A stretch of 64,000 nt of DNA from Pseudoalteromonas rubra (GTDB taxonomy: Bacteria; Pseudomonadota; Gammaproteobacteria; Enterobacterales; Alteromonadaceae): NCBI RefSeq assembly GCF_005886805.2, contig NZ_CP045429.1, positions 3,256,501 through 3,320,500 on the forward strand, given 5' to 3'. How positions within the stretch are numbered: position 1 is the first letter of the stretch; every line of letters starts with the position of its first letter. Below, in pieces: positions 33,318-41,703 of this stretch. A program made the translations under genes and the position numbers. The notes below the pieces were generated by a model, which had not been told where the DNA came from, ran no database searches, and saw only the letters and a program-made list of their open reading frames with translations.

Positions 33318-35189
33318 ATGCTCAATCATAGGCCGACGATCCGTGATCACAGCGCAGAAGCAAACCTGTTTGCGCGTCGCGCCTTTATTGGCTTTGTCTT
33401 CGTGGTTACTCTGATAGGTATCCTGCTACACAACGTGTACAAATTGCAGGTGACGGAGCACGAAACCTACCAGACCCGCTCCAATGATAACCGCATCAAA
33501 GTCATCCCGGTCGCACCAAACCGAGGTCTGATCTACGACCGCAACGGCATCATTTTGGCCGAAAACCGCCCGGTTTATAACCTGGAAGTCATTCCCGAAG
33601 ACGTGGACGATCTCGAAACTGCGCTCACGCAGGTACGCACCCTTATCGACATCAGCGATCAGCAGGTCGAAGAGTTTCGTAAAGACATTCGCCACAATCG
33701 TCGCTTTAAAAGCCAGATCCTGAAAGGCCGTCTGAATGAGCAAGAAGTGGCCACGTTTTCCGTTAATCAGCACAAATTTCCCGGCTTCAGTATTGAGGCC
33801 CGGCTGGCACGCTATTACCCTTATGGCGATACTCTCACGCACGCGCTGGGGTATGTCGCCAAACTGAATAAAAAAGAACTCGCCGAGCTGGAATCAGAAG
33901 GTAATGCCAGCAACTATCGCGCAACCCGGGATATTGGTAAACTGGGCATTGAAAAGTTCTATGAGTCTCGTCTGCATGGCGTGGTCGGCTCACAACGCGT
34001 CGAAGTCAACAATCGCGGCCGTATCATTCGCACCCTGGGCGTGGAACCGCCACAACCCGGTGACGACCTGGTCCTCACCATGGATATTGGTTTGCAGCAA
34101 ATAGCCCAAAAAGAACTCGAAGGTGTACGTGGTGCCATTGTTGTGCTCGATCCTAAAGATGGCGGCGTACTGGCCATGTACTCTAACCCCAGCTACGACC
34201 CTAACTTATTTGTCCACGGGATCAGCAGTAAAAAATATCGTGAATTGCTCAACCCCGACAGGCCCCTGATCAACCGAGTCACGCAGGGTCGCTATGCACC
34301 CGCATCCACAGTTAAACCGCATTTGGCCATCCTGGCATTGGAAGAAGGGCTGGTCACAGAACAAACTAAACTCTGGGATCCGGGCTTTTTTCAGATCCCC
34401 AATGTTGACCACCGCTGGCGTGACTGGAAACGCTGGGGACATGGCCACGTTGACGTCTACAAAGCCATTGAAGAATCGTGTGACACCTATTTTTACCATA
34501 CTGCATATCAGCTGGGGATCACCAAGATCAGTAACTTTATGAGCCAGTTTGGCTTTGGTGATTTATCGGGCATAGATATCCATGAAGAGACCTCTGCCAT
34601 TATGCCCACCACAGACTGGAAGCGTCAGCGCTTCAGAGAAAACTGGTGGCCAGGCGACACCATTTCGGTTGGTATCGGTCAGGGCTACTGGACCGCAACC
34701 CCGATCCAAATCGCCAACGCAGTGTCTATTTTGGTTAACAAAGGAGCACACAGACCGCCGCATCTGGCACAAGTTGCCCGTCATGACAATGAAGTTACCC
34801 AAATGTACATCGATGAGAAACCCCCTGTGGTATTAGAGAACCCTGATCACTGGCGTATTGCCCTGGAGGCGATGCACAACACGGTCTACAAAACCACAGG
34901 CACAGCGCACAAAGCGTTTAAAGGTGCAACTTACGATCCTGCCGGTAAAACCGGCACGGCGCAAATCGTCAGTATCGCTCAGGGTGAAGAATACGATGCG
35001 GAGAAGCTACAGGAAAGGCACCGCGACAATGCCATTTATACCGGCTTTGCCCCTTACAACGACCCACGTATTGTGGTTGCCATTGTGGTCGAAAACCAGG
35101 GCGGTGGTTCTGCCATCGCAGCTCCGATAGCCCGGCGCCTGATGGACTATTATTTTGCCACCTACCCTAGTGACACGGAGGGACAATGA
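33318..35189 (+). CDS. mrdA: Penicillin-binding protein 2
   Basis: PBP2 is the elongasome transpeptidase partnered with RodA. The 623 residues have an N-terminal TM (about 24-44), a pedestal domain with N-R-G-L-I-Y-D-R-N-G, and the transpeptidase domain. Its motifs are S-T-V-K (A-P-A-S-T-V-K-P), S-C-D and K-T-G-T-A. It ends with an ATGA overlap into rodA. Confidence 0.97.
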   Translation: MLNHRPTIRDHSAEANLFARRAFIGFVFVVTLIGILLHNVYKLQVTEHETYQTRSNDNRIKVIPVAPNRGLIYDRNGIILAENRPVYNLEVIPEDVDDLETALTQVRTLIDISDQQVEEFRKDIRHNRRFKSQILKGRLNEQEVATFSVNQHKFPGFSIEARLARYYPYGDTLTHALGYVAKLNKKELAELESEGNASNYRATRDIGKLGIEKFYESRLHGVVGSQRVEVNNRGRIIRTLGVEPPQPGDDLVLTMDIGLQQIAQKELEGVRGAIVVLDPKDGGVLAMYSNPSYDPNLFVHGISSKKYRELLNPDRPLINRVTQGRYAPASTVKPHLAILALEEGLVTEQTKLWDPGFFQIPNVDHRWRDWKRWGHGHVDVYKAIEESCDTYFYHTAYQLGITKISNFMSQFGFGDLSGIDIHEETSAIMPTTDWKRQRFRENWWPGDTISVGIGQGYWTATPIQIANAVSILVNKGAHRPPHLAQVARHDNEVTQMYIDEKPPVVLENPDHWRIALEAMHNTVYKTTGTAHKAFKGATYDPAGKTGTAQIVSIAQGEEYDAEKLQERHRDNAIYTGFAPYNDPRIVVAIVVENQGGGSAIAAPIARRLMDYYFATYPSDTEGQ

Positions 35190-36292
35190 GCCCGTTGAAT
35201 CAACAACGCACAATCTGGCAACGGCTACATATCGACCTGCCGCTGTTGCTTGCCATGCTGGCGATGATGCTCGGTAGTATCACCATAGTCTACAGTGCCA
35301 GCGGCCAGGATATGGACATGGTGGTGCGCCACAGCAAACGCATGTTTGCCGCCTTTGCCGCTATGCTCATTGTGGCACAACTATCTCCCAACACCTTAAA
35401 AAGGCTGGTGTTTCCCATGTATACCATCGGCCTGCTGATGCTGGTTGCTGTGTTGTTTGTCGGGGTCAGTAGTAAAGGTGCGCAACGCTGGCTGGATCTG
35501 GGCATTACCCGCTTTCAGCCGTCCGAAATCATGAAGATCGCTGTGCCTATGATGGTTGCCTGGTACATTGGCCGTCACCATATGCCACCACGCTTTATCC
35601 ATATTATTGTTGGCTTTGCCATGGTGCTGGTGCCGACTTTGCTGATCAAAGAGCAGCCCGACCTGGGTACGTCTATCCTGATCGCCAGCTCGGGGATTTT
35701 TGTACTGTTTCTTGGCGGGCTCAGCTGGAAGCTGATCGGCTCCGGTGTTCTGCTGGCCATTCCGGGCGGATTTGCCCTGTGGCATTTTGGTATGCACGCC
35801 TATCAAAAGCAGCGAGTACTGACCTTTTTAGACCCTGAAAGTGACCCGCTGGGGTCAGGCTATCACATCATACAATCAAAAATCGCCATCGGCTCAGGCG
35901 GCATTGAGGGCAAGGGCTGGCTGCAAGGTACGCAGTCCCAGCTGGAATTTCTGCCGGAGCGTCATACTGACTTCATTTTTTCCGTGTTAAGTGAAGAATT
36001 CGGACTGACAGGTGTGGTGATTTTACTCAGCCTGTACCTGTTTATTATTGGCCGCGGACTGTACGTTGCCGTGAATGCGCAAGATGCCTTCAGTAAATTA
36101 TTGGCCGGCGCACTGACACTGACCTTTTTCGTATATATTTTTGTTAATATCGGCATGGTTTCGGGCCTGCTCCCCGTCGTCGGGGTGCCCCTGCCACTGA
36201 TCAGTTATGGTGGCACCTCCATGGTGACCTTGATGGCCGGGTTTGGCATTATCATGTCGATAGCCACAGATAAGAGGATGTTATTGAAGTGA
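35186..36292 (+). CDS. rodA: Rod-shape SEDS glycosyltransferase RodA
   Basis: RodA polymerises lipid II glycan strands for lateral wall growth. The 368-residue polytopic protein has about ten TM helices. It has the SEDS hallmarks Q-P-S-E-I-M-K, K-E-Q-P-D-L-G-T, E-R-H-T-D-F-I-F and P-L-P-L-I-S-Y-G-G. It is coupled to mrdA upstream and rlpA downstream. Confidence 0.97.
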   Translation: MSPLNQQRTIWQRLHIDLPLLLAMLAMMLGSITIVYSASGQDMDMVVRHSKRMFAAFAAMLIVAQLSPNTLKRLVFPMYTIGLLMLVAVLFVGVSSKGAQRWLDLGITRFQPSEIMKIAVPMMVAWYIGRHHMPPRFIHIIVGFAMVLVPTLLIKEQPDLGTSILIASSGIFVLFLGGLSWKLIGSGVLLAIPGGFALWHFGMHAYQKQRVLTFLDPESDPLGSGYHIIQSKIAIGSGGIEGKGWLQGTQSQLEFLPERHTDFIFSVLSEEFGLTGVVILLSLYLFIIGRGLYVAVNAQDAFSKLLAGALTLTFFVYIFVNIGMVSGLLPVVGVPLPLISYGGTSMVTLMAGFGIIMSIATDKRMLLK

Positions 36293-37053
36293 TCAAGAGG
36301 ACGTTTAAACAGGCCGCACTACTGGGTTTTGTTGTTGTATTAAGCGCCTGTAGCAGTCGCTATCATGTGAAACAGGACAAAGCCCCCGTGCGCGCGCCTA
36401 CCGAGCTGGAAATGCAGGATGCGCTAGTGACCAGCGAAGCCAAAAGTGTCAGCGCAGGTCGCCCCTACGAGGTTTTGGGCAAGCGCTACACGCCGATGTC
36501 GGATGAAAAAGGCTATCAGGCTGAAGGCACCGCATCCTGGTACGGACGGAAATTTCATGGCTACTACACCTCAAATGGTGAAGTATTTAACATGTTCGAT
36601 ATGACGGCTGCACACAAAACGCTGCCGTTACCGAGCTTTGTCCGGGTCACCAATGTTGAAAATGGTAAAAGCGCAGTAGTACGCGTCAATGACCGTGGAC
36701 CTTTTCACGAGGACCGCCTGATTGACTTATCCTATGCAGCAGCCTACAAGCTGGGCTTTCATCATCAGGGTACAGCACAGGTTAAGATTGAGGCCATTAC
36801 CATAGCGCGCGATACGCCCAGGCTAACCTATGTGCAGGTGGCCGCTGCCAGCAACATCGAAAATGTGCAGGCACTGGCCAGCACTTTGTCGCAGCAATTT
36901 CAGCTCGACACACCCATTGCCTTTGAGGACAACTTATACAAGCTAAGATTAGGCCCGATCACCGACGATAACACGGCGCAACAACTCTTAGAGACATTGC
37001 GCCAGGGGGAATTTAATCGCGCCTTCTTGCTTTACACAGAACATGAACTTTAA
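36289..37053 (+). CDS. rlpA: Septal ring lytic transglycosylase lipoprotein RlpA
   Basis: The 254 residues have a lipobox L-S-A-C (Cys about 21). The double-psi beta-barrel domain contains A-S-W-Y-G-R-K-F-H-G-Y-Y-T-S-N-G-E and V-N-D-R-G-P-F. A C-terminal SPOR-like domain (about 178-254) binds denuded glycans. A GTG start overlapping the rodA stop is used. In Pseudomonas, RlpA cleaves stem-less glycan strands at septa. Confidence 0.93.
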   Translation: MIKRTFKQAALLGFVVVLSACSSRYHVKQDKAPVRAPTELEMQDALVTSEAKSVSAGRPYEVLGKRYTPMSDEKGYQAEGTASWYGRKFHGYYTSNGEVFNMFDMTAAHKTLPLPSFVRVTNVENGKSAVVRVNDRGPFHEDRLIDLSYAAAYKLGFHHQGTAQVKIEAITIARDTPRLTYVQVAAASNIENVQALASTLSQQFQLDTPIAFEDNLYKLRLGPITDDNTAQQLLETLRQGEFNRAFLLYTEHEL

Positions 37054-37106
37054 AATGTTCTGTAATGACTTTAAACATGCCGATCAACAACCAAAAAGCG
37101 AGCATA

Positions 37107-38270
37107 ATGACAGTTTTCAAACCTAAATTTATTAAACACTTAGTGGGTGCCGTGTGTTCGTTCACCCTGTTTTCGGCCAGCGCGCAGATCTTGCCTTCGC
37201 CACCTCAGGTCAGTGCTAAGGGCTATTTCCTGGTCGACTTTACCACAGGTAAGGTCATTGCCGAGGGTAACCCAGACACCAAACTGGCACCGGCCAGTCT
37301 GACCAAAATGATGACCAGCTATGTAATTGGTACTGAGCTATTGGCCGGTAACATCTCCAATGACGACATGGTCACTGTGAGTGAAAAAGCTTGGGCAAAA
37401 AACTTTCCGGAATCTTCTAAGATGTTCATCGAAGTGGGTAAACAAGTCAGCGTTAAAGATCTTAACTATGGCGTGATCATCCAATCAGGTAACGATGCCT
37501 GTGTGGCCATGGCCGAACATATCGCAGGCAGTGAAAGCGCCTTCACGGATCTGATGAACGCCCATGCCGAGAAGCTGGGTATGAGCAATTCACACTTTGC
37601 CAACAGTCATGGTTTGGACAGCACTGAGCAATTTACCACACCTCGAGATATGGCCACTCTGGGTGCCGCACTGATCCGTGACGTACCGGAAGAGTACGCC
37701 ATCTATAAAGAGAAGTCGTTCACCTTTAATGGTATCAAACAATACAACCGTAACTCGCTACTGTGGGATGCCAGCCTGGACGTCGACGGGATTAAAACCG
37801 GTCACACTTCTGAAGCCGGCTACAGCCTGGTGACTTCTGCGACCAAAGGCGACATGCGTCTCATCGCCGTCGTCATGGGCACAGCCAGCGAGCGTGCACG
37901 TAAAGTAGAGAGTAAGAAACTCCTGAACTACGGTTTCCGCTTCTTCGAAACCATCACACCTTATAAAGCAGGCGACAGCTTTGCCGACCAGCGTATCTGG
38001 ATGGGTAACAAAGAAACGGTTTCTCTGGGTATAGCTCAGGATACACCGATCACCATTCCACGTGGTCAGCGTAAAAACCTCAAAGCCCACTTTGAGCTAG
38101 ACAAAACCCTCGAAGCACCACTGGCGAAAGGCAGCAAGGTCGGTACTTTATTCTTGCAACTGGAAGGCGAAGACATCGCTCAGTACCCACTGGTTACACT
38201 TGAAGAAGTGGAAGAAGGCAGCTTCTTCAGCAAGATTTACGACTACTTACGTTTACAGATCATGCAATAA
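37107..38270 (+). CDS. dacA: D-alanyl-D-alanine carboxypeptidase DacA (PBP5/6)
   Basis: This low-molecular-weight PBP trims the terminal D-Ala from stem peptides. Motifs are S-L-T-K (A-P-A-S-L-T-K-M), S-G-N and K-T-G-H. A C-terminal beta domain and amphipathic anchor (Y-D-Y-L-R-L-Q-I-M-Q) follow. I prefer the ATG at 37107 because it gives a standard signal peptide (to A-S-A-Q-I). A start at 37065 would add 14 polar residues. Confidence 0.95.
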   Translation: MTVFKPKFIKHLVGAVCSFTLFSASAQILPSPPQVSAKGYFLVDFTTGKVIAEGNPDTKLAPASLTKMMTSYVIGTELLAGNISNDDMVTVSEKAWAKNFPESSKMFIEVGKQVSVKDLNYGVIIQSGNDACVAMAEHIAGSESAFTDLMNAHAEKLGMSNSHFANSHGLDSTEQFTTPRDMATLGAALIRDVPEEYAIYKEKSFTFNGIKQYNRNSLLWDASLDVDGIKTGHTSEAGYSLVTSATKGDMRLIAVVMGTASERARKVESKKLLNYGFRFFETITPYKAGDSFADQRIWMGNKETVSLGIAQDTPITIPRGQRKNLKAHFELDKTLEAPLAKGSKVGTLFLQLEGEDIAQYPLVTLEEVEEGSFFSKIYDYLRLQIMQ

Positions 38271-38296
38271 CCCCGGTTTTAGTGGGTTTATAATCC

Positions 38297-38329
38297 AGGA
38301 CGCCTCCCACCGGAGGCGTTTTTTTTTGC
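38297..38329 (+). terminator. Rho-independent terminator after dacA
   Basis: ACGCCTCC and GGAGGCGT pair around a short loop and are followed by a run of nine T residues. It ends the mrdA-dacA transcript before ybeD. Confidence 0.92.
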
Positions 38330-38410
38330 CGCAAAAATGCTAGAATGCCCGCCAAGATATGTAGTGTGCCAGGGTCTGTTCAGACCCAGCCAAGTAGTGA
38401 GGATACCGTT

Positions 38411-38689
38411 GTGGTAACACCTGTAAAAAATACTAAGTTTGACGAGTACTTAGAGTTCCCTTGCCCGTTTACCTTCAAGATCATGGGTCTGGCGAACGTC
38501 AACCTGACCGATCAGGTTGTGGCAAAGATGCAAACTTTGGCACCCGGAGACTATGCGCCAAAGACCAAACCTAGCAGCAAAGGCAACTACGAATCCGTCA
38601 CTTTAGTAGCCACTGTCACGTCAAAAGAGCACATTGAGCAAATCTATACCGAGATAGGCTCGCTGCCAGACGTCAGATACGTGCTATAA
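38411..38689 (+). CDS. ybeD: YbeD/DUF493 family regulator-like protein
   Basis: This small ferredoxin-fold-like (ACT-like) protein always sits next to lipB in enterics. It has [17 protein letters not shown] and K-P-S-S-K-G-N-Y, as in E. coli YbeD. I chose the GTG at 38411 with GAGG upstream, giving 92 residues; an ATG at 38345 would add 22 residues absent from relatives and overlaps the expected promoter area. Function unresolved. Confidence 0.9.
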   Translation: MVTPVKNTKFDEYLEFPCPFTFKIMGLANVNLTDQVVAKMQTLAPGDYAPKTKPSSKGNYESVTLVATVTSKEHIEQIYTEIGSLPDVRYVL

Positions 38690-38703
38690 GGCGCAAGCGA
38701 GAT

Positions 38704-39357
38704 ATGAGCAACCGCAGTATCATAGTTCGTCAACTGGGCCGTCAGGCTTATGAGCCAATCTGGCAAAAAATGCAGTCGTTTACCGACACTCGTGATGATG
38801 ACAGCCCGGATGAGATCTGGCTAGTTGAGCACGAGCCGGTATTTACTCAGGGCCAGGCTGGCAAAGCCGAGCACCTGTTAGCACCCGGTGACATTCCTGT
38901 CGTCAAGGTCGATCGGGGTGGTCAGGTAACCTACCATGGACCGGGACAGCAGATGATGTATGTGCTGTTTAATCTGCGCAGGCTAAAAATTGGTGTACGC
39001 GAGCTGGTGACCTGGCTTGAAGAAACCATCATAGACATGCTTCAGGAACACGGCATTGAGGCCTATGCCAAGCCAGACGCACCAGGTGTCTATGTCAATG
39101 ATGCTAAAATTGCGTCTTTGGGACTGCGGGTCCGTCGGGGTTGCTCGTTTCATGGTCTGGCGCTAAACGTCAACATGGATATGAGTCCATTTTTACGCAT
39201 CAACCCGTGCGGCTATGCCGGCATGGAAATGGTGCAAACCAGTCAACTTAATGGCCCTGCTACGCTTATCGAAGCGGGCAATGGCCTGGTAGAACATATG
39301 CTCAAGCGCCTCGCGGCCGAGCAGGTTATACACACCCAGGGGTTTGAAAACGAATGA
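38704..39357 (+). CDS. lipB: Octanoyl-[acyl carrier protein]:protein transferase LipB
   Basis: LipB moves octanoate from ACP to lipoyl domains. The 217 residues include [12 protein letters not shown], the catalytic Cys in N-P-C-G-Y and its partner Lys in A-K-I-A-S-L-G. It overlaps lipA as ATGA. Confidence 0.97.
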   Translation: MSNRSIIVRQLGRQAYEPIWQKMQSFTDTRDDDSPDEIWLVEHEPVFTQGQAGKAEHLLAPGDIPVVKVDRGGQVTYHGPGQQMMYVLFNLRRLKIGVRELVTWLEETIIDMLQEHGIEAYAKPDAPGVYVNDAKIASLGLRVRRGCSFHGLALNVNMDMSPFLRINPCGYAGMEMVQTSQLNGPATLIEAGNGLVEHMLKRLAAEQVIHTQGFENE

Positions 39358-40319
39358 GTAAACCAGTGAAAATTGAGCCAGGGGTAAAGCTCCGCGACGC
39401 AGAAAAAATGGCGTTGATCCCGGTTAAAGTAATGCCGACCGAGCGTGATGAAATGCTCCGTAAACCGGACTGGCTGAAGATCCGTCTGCCTAAATCCAGC
39501 GAGCGTATCGATGGCATTAAACAGGCAATGCGTAAACATGGCCTGCACTCCGTCTGTGAAGAAGCCTCGTGCCCTAACCTGTCTGAGTGTTTTAACCACG
39601 GTACTGCCACCTTTATGATCTTGGGTGCCATCTGTACCCGTCGTTGCCCGTTCTGTGACGTCGCACATGGTCGCCCACTGAAGCCGGATGCAGCAGAGCC
39701 GGAAAAACTGGCGTTAACTATCAAAGACATGAAGCTTAAATACGTGGTGATCACCTCGGTTGACCGGGATGATTTGCGTGATGGCGGTGCACAACACTTT
39801 GCGGACTGTATTCGCGAAATTCGCAAACACAATCCGGGTATTACCATTGAGATCCTGGTACCGGACTTCCGCGGCAGAATGGACCGCGCACTGGAAATCC
39901 TAACTGAAACACCACCGGATGTGTTTAACCATAACCTGGAAACTGCACCACGCCTGTACAAAATGGCGCGCCCGGGTGCCGACTACAAATGGTCACTGGA
40001 GCTATTACGTCGCTTTAAAGAAGCGCACCCTGAAGTAAAAACCAAGTCAGGCCTGATGGTTGGACTGGGCGAAGAGATGCCAGAAATCGAAGAAGTACTG
40101 CGCGACCTGCGTGAGCACAACGTCGACATGCTGACCGTTGGTCAATACCTGGCACCGTCTAAGCACCATCTGCCGGTAAAACGCTATGTGCCACCAGCTG
40201 AGTTCGATGCGCTGAAAGAATACGCCGACGAAATTGGCTTCAGCCACGCTGCCTGCGGCCCGTTCGTACGCTCCAGCTACCATGCTGATCAGCAAGCTGC
40301 GGGTAAAGAGGTAAAATAA
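39354..40319 (+). CDS. lipA: Lipoyl synthase
   Basis: This radical SAM enzyme inserts two sulfurs into protein-bound octanoate. The 321 residues have the radical SAM cluster motif C-T-R-R-C-P-F-C and the auxiliary cluster cysteines in [12 protein letters not shown]. The serine in F-V-R-S-S-Y near the C-terminus is the auxiliary cluster ligand. It is the last gene of the core block. Confidence 0.98.
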   Translation: MSKPVKIEPGVKLRDAEKMALIPVKVMPTERDEMLRKPDWLKIRLPKSSERIDGIKQAMRKHGLHSVCEEASCPNLSECFNHGTATFMILGAICTRRCPFCDVAHGRPLKPDAAEPEKLALTIKDMKLKYVVITSVDRDDLRDGGAQHFADCIREIRKHNPGITIEILVPDFRGRMDRALEILTETPPDVFNHNLETAPRLYKMARPGADYKWSLELLRRFKEAHPEVKTKSGLMVGLGEEMPEIEEVLRDLREHNVDMLTVGQYLAPSKHHLPVKRYVPPAEFDALKEYADEIGFSHAACGPFVRSSYHADQQAAGKEVK

Positions 40320-40349
40320 CGCCAAATTTGTCGTTACTCTTGCCAAAGA

Positions 40350-40380
40350 AAAGCCGCACTTTTGCGGCTTTTCTGCTTTT
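40350..40380 (+). terminator. Rho-independent terminator of lipA
   Basis: AAGCCGCA and TGCGGCTT flank a short T-rich loop and are followed by TTCTGCTTTT, about 30 bp after lipA. It marks the end of the core block and the start of the accessory island. Confidence 0.88.
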
Positions 40381-40410
40381 TACAGCTCAAAGTTCCATAA
40401 TTAATAGCTA

Positions 40411-40620
40411 ATACCAATTTCACTTAATACCTGTTCAATTTAAAGGAGCAAATATGACGCTAACGGCGTTATAAATTTCTCATTTAGAACAACTAAATAG
40501 CAAAGTCTTCGTCTCGCCTACATGAATGTAGATGGCTCAGCGATAGCAGGACACGAGCGTGATGTTATCACCCCTATTTTCTGACTTCAAAATAGAACAT
40601 TTAATTAAGCAAATTGCTAT
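40411..40620 (+). mobile_element. MITE-like element, left copy
   Basis: A 210-bp non-coding element matches, base for base over most of its length, a second 210-bp copy at 51383-51592 in the same orientation. The ends are imperfect terminal inverted repeats: it starts ATACCAATTTCACTTAAT and closes with ATTAAGCAAATTG. Inner arms (ATTTAAAGGAG side and CTTCAAAATAG side) also pair, so a transcript could fold into a long hairpin. There is no open reading frame, hence a miniature element mobilised by an unseen transposase. Small differences between copies show the pair is not recent. Confidence 0.85.
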
Positions 40621-41032
40621 AACTTGTTAAATCAGTCTCAATATCAAATTTGTACCTTACTCTACATATCTTTAACCTTAGTTTAAGGACCAGTTTCTAC
40701 ATACTTTTAAACCAGCGCTTTAGGGGCGCAGTCAACCTACTCCAAGTGGTCAAAGACATCTAGATCTTAAAAAACGATCCCCTTAAAAACCAGTGCAATA
40801 CGATTAATGGCAATTACAACGTGTGTGTCGTTTTCAATCAGCGATGCTAAGTTAACAGCCAACACGTCAAAACACAGCGCAGTGGGGAGAAATATCTCCT
40901 CACTTATTAGACTAGGATGATCGTATCGATAGCTAAGCCAATTCGTATGATCGATTAAAAGTGAAAGTTGCAAACTCATCCCAAGTTACCAGTCATTCAA
41001 CTCAAAACCCATCCTTTGTTCAAAAAACATTC
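40621..41032. other. AT-rich non-coding leader region of the peptide cluster
   Basis: About 410 bp lie between the left MITE-like element and the presumed promoter of the peptide genes. I see no recognisable gene. A 70-codon open frame on the minus strand has no family features and no clear ribosome site. The region could contain regulatory sites of the cluster, but none is evident. Confidence 0.5.
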
Positions 41033-41059
41033 TTGACATATTCACAATTCGTTAATACT
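41033..41059 (+). promoter_or_regulatory. Candidate sigma70 promoter of the precursor peptide genes
   Basis: A perfect TTGACA (-35) at 41033-41038 is followed after 15 bp by AATACT, a four-of-six match to the -10 box. The 17-bp-spaced alternative is weaker. The first peptide ATG lies about 50 bp downstream. The spacing is slightly short, so the exact -10 is uncertain. Confidence 0.5.
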
Positions 41060-41110
41060 GTGGAAATGCGACTTATTATTCGCAACAACAAACAATAGAA
41101 GGAATTAATT

Positions 41111-41212
41111 ATGAAAACGATTAAAGCTAAGCTACTACGTGCACTCGGCGTTCGCAGTGCAAAACCATCCACCTCAGCGAAGTATTTCTGGCATCACTAC
41201 AACAACATCTAA
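41111..41212 (+). CDS. Candidate RiPP precursor peptide, copy 1
   Basis: This 33-residue peptide starts M-K-T-I-K-A-K-L-L-R-A-L-G-V-R and ends A-K-Y-F-W-H-H-Y-N-N-I. The first 15 residues form a cationic amphipathic helix-like leader. The middle (S-A-K-P-S-T-S) is a variable linker. The last nine residues follow a Lys and carry Tyr25, Trp27 and Tyr30 in the shared frame Y-x-W-x-x-Y-N-N-I. A perfect AGAAGGAATT lies just upstream. It is the only copy with K rather than K-R before the core and with two His between Trp and Tyr. The precursor role is inferred from repetition, shape and adjacency to oxidative enzymes. An unmodified cationic peptide remains an alternative. Confidence 0.8.
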   Translation: MKTIKAKLLRALGVRSAKPSTSAKYFWHHYNNI

Positions 41213-41236
41213 TCAATGAAATAGAAGGAATTGACT

Positions 41237-41338
41237 ATGAAAACACTGAAAAATAAGGTGCTTCGGGCACTGGGCGTTCGCGCAACATCCCCTTCTCAGT
41301 CCAAGCGTTACCTATGGATTATGTACAACAATATCTGA
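41237..41338 (+). CDS. Candidate RiPP precursor peptide, copy 2
   Basis: This 33-residue paralogue starts M-K-T-L-K-N-K-V-L-R-A-L-G-V-R, has the linker A-T-S-P-S-Q-S and ends K-R-Y-L-W-I-M-Y-N-N-I. The dibasic K-R before the nine-residue core would suit a trypsin-like leader peptidase. Tyr25, Trp27 and Tyr30 are in register with copies 1 and 3. It has its own AGAAGGAATT site, seven bases before the ATG. No Cys occurs, which argues against thioether chemistry and for modification of the aromatic residues. Confidence 0.82.
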   Translation: MKTLKNKVLRALGVRATSPSQSKRYLWIMYNNI

Positions 41339-41379
41339 TTGATATTGCCTGACTAACCACAACTTAGAAGGAATTGATT

Positions 41380-41481
41380 ATGAAAACACTGAAAACTAAG
41401 GTGCTTCGTGCACTGGGCGTTCGCGCTACCTCTGCCTCTCAGTCCAAGCGTTATTTTTGGATTATGTACAATAATATCTGA
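41380..41481 (+). CDS. Candidate RiPP precursor peptide, copy 3
   Basis: This 33-residue peptide differs from copy 2 at only three positions: Asn6 to Thr, Pro19 to Ala, and Leu26 to Phe in the core, giving K-R-Y-F-W-I-M-Y-N-N-I. DNA identity to copy 2 extends into both flanks, so this is the youngest duplication in the array. The ribosome site AGAAGGAATT is retained. The Leu/Phe swap between Tyr and Trp is the same one seen between copies 1 and 4, which suggests that this position tolerates bulky hydrophobics only. Confidence 0.82.
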   Translation: MKTLKTKVLRALGVRATSASQSKRYFWIMYNNI

Positions 41482-41523
41482 TTGATATGACCTGAATAAC
41501 CGCAATCTAGAAGGAATTTAACT

Positions 41524-41619
41524 ATGAAAGCACTTAAAACAAAAGTAATGCGCGCATTGGGCCTTCGCACCGCCACTCAGTCAAAGCGCTATCTGTGGAA
41601 GTTGTATAACAACATTTAA
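41524..41619 (+). CDS. Candidate RiPP precursor peptide, copy 4
   Basis: This 31-residue peptide starts M-K-A-L-K-T-K-V-M-R-A-L-G-L-R and ends K-R-Y-L-W-K-L-Y-N-N-I. The linker is two residues shorter (T-A-T-Q-S), yet leader and core keep their lengths, supporting a leader-linker-core organisation. The residues between Trp25 and Tyr28 are Lys-Leu, so the two inner core positions read HH, IM, IM and KL across the four copies. A hairpin follows 10 bp after the stop, before the P450 genes. Confidence 0.82.
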   Translation: MKALKTKVMRALGLRTATQSKRYLWKLYNNI

Positions 41620-41629
41620 TTCCGCTCTT

Positions 41630-41655
41630 CAGCCCATGACCTAACCCATGGGCTG
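41630..41655 (+). promoter_or_regulatory. Hairpin between precursor genes and P450 genes (possible attenuator)
   Basis: A perfect 9-bp stem, CAGCCCATG with CATGGGCTG, surrounds an eight-base loop. It lacks a strong T tract (only TTT follows), so it is likely a leaky terminator or a processing/stability element. Such elements between short precursor genes and enzyme genes usually make peptide mRNA more abundant than enzyme mRNA. That role here is inference. Confidence 0.6.
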
Positions 41656-41703
41656 TTTCACCACCTCTCCCCAGAATGGCAACCCACAGAGCGAATAATA
41701 ACA

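Larger units (their letters stand above)
41097..41619 (+). repeat. Tandem array of four precursor-peptide units
   Basis: Four tandem units have starts spaced 126, 143 and 144 bp apart. Each unit has the same ribosome site AGAAGGAATT placed 4-7 bp before the ATG and a 31-33 codon gene. Units 2 and 3 are nearly identical at the DNA level, including their 3' flank (TTGATAT...), which points to a recent duplication. Units 1 and 4 are more diverged, mainly by third-position and mid-peptide changes, while the C-terminal frame is kept. The pattern is one of purifying selection on the peptide. Confidence 0.9.

Noticed and set aside
40767..40979. 70-codon open frame on the minus strand upstream of the peptide genes
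   Set aside because: No recognisable family, no good ribosome site, and it lies in AT-rich non-coding DNA; probably chance.
41097..41619. The four short genes as attenuator leader peptides for the P450 genes
   Set aside because: Leader peptides are not repeated four times with own ribosome sites and a conserved C-terminal aromatic frame, and there is no run of a single regulatory codon.
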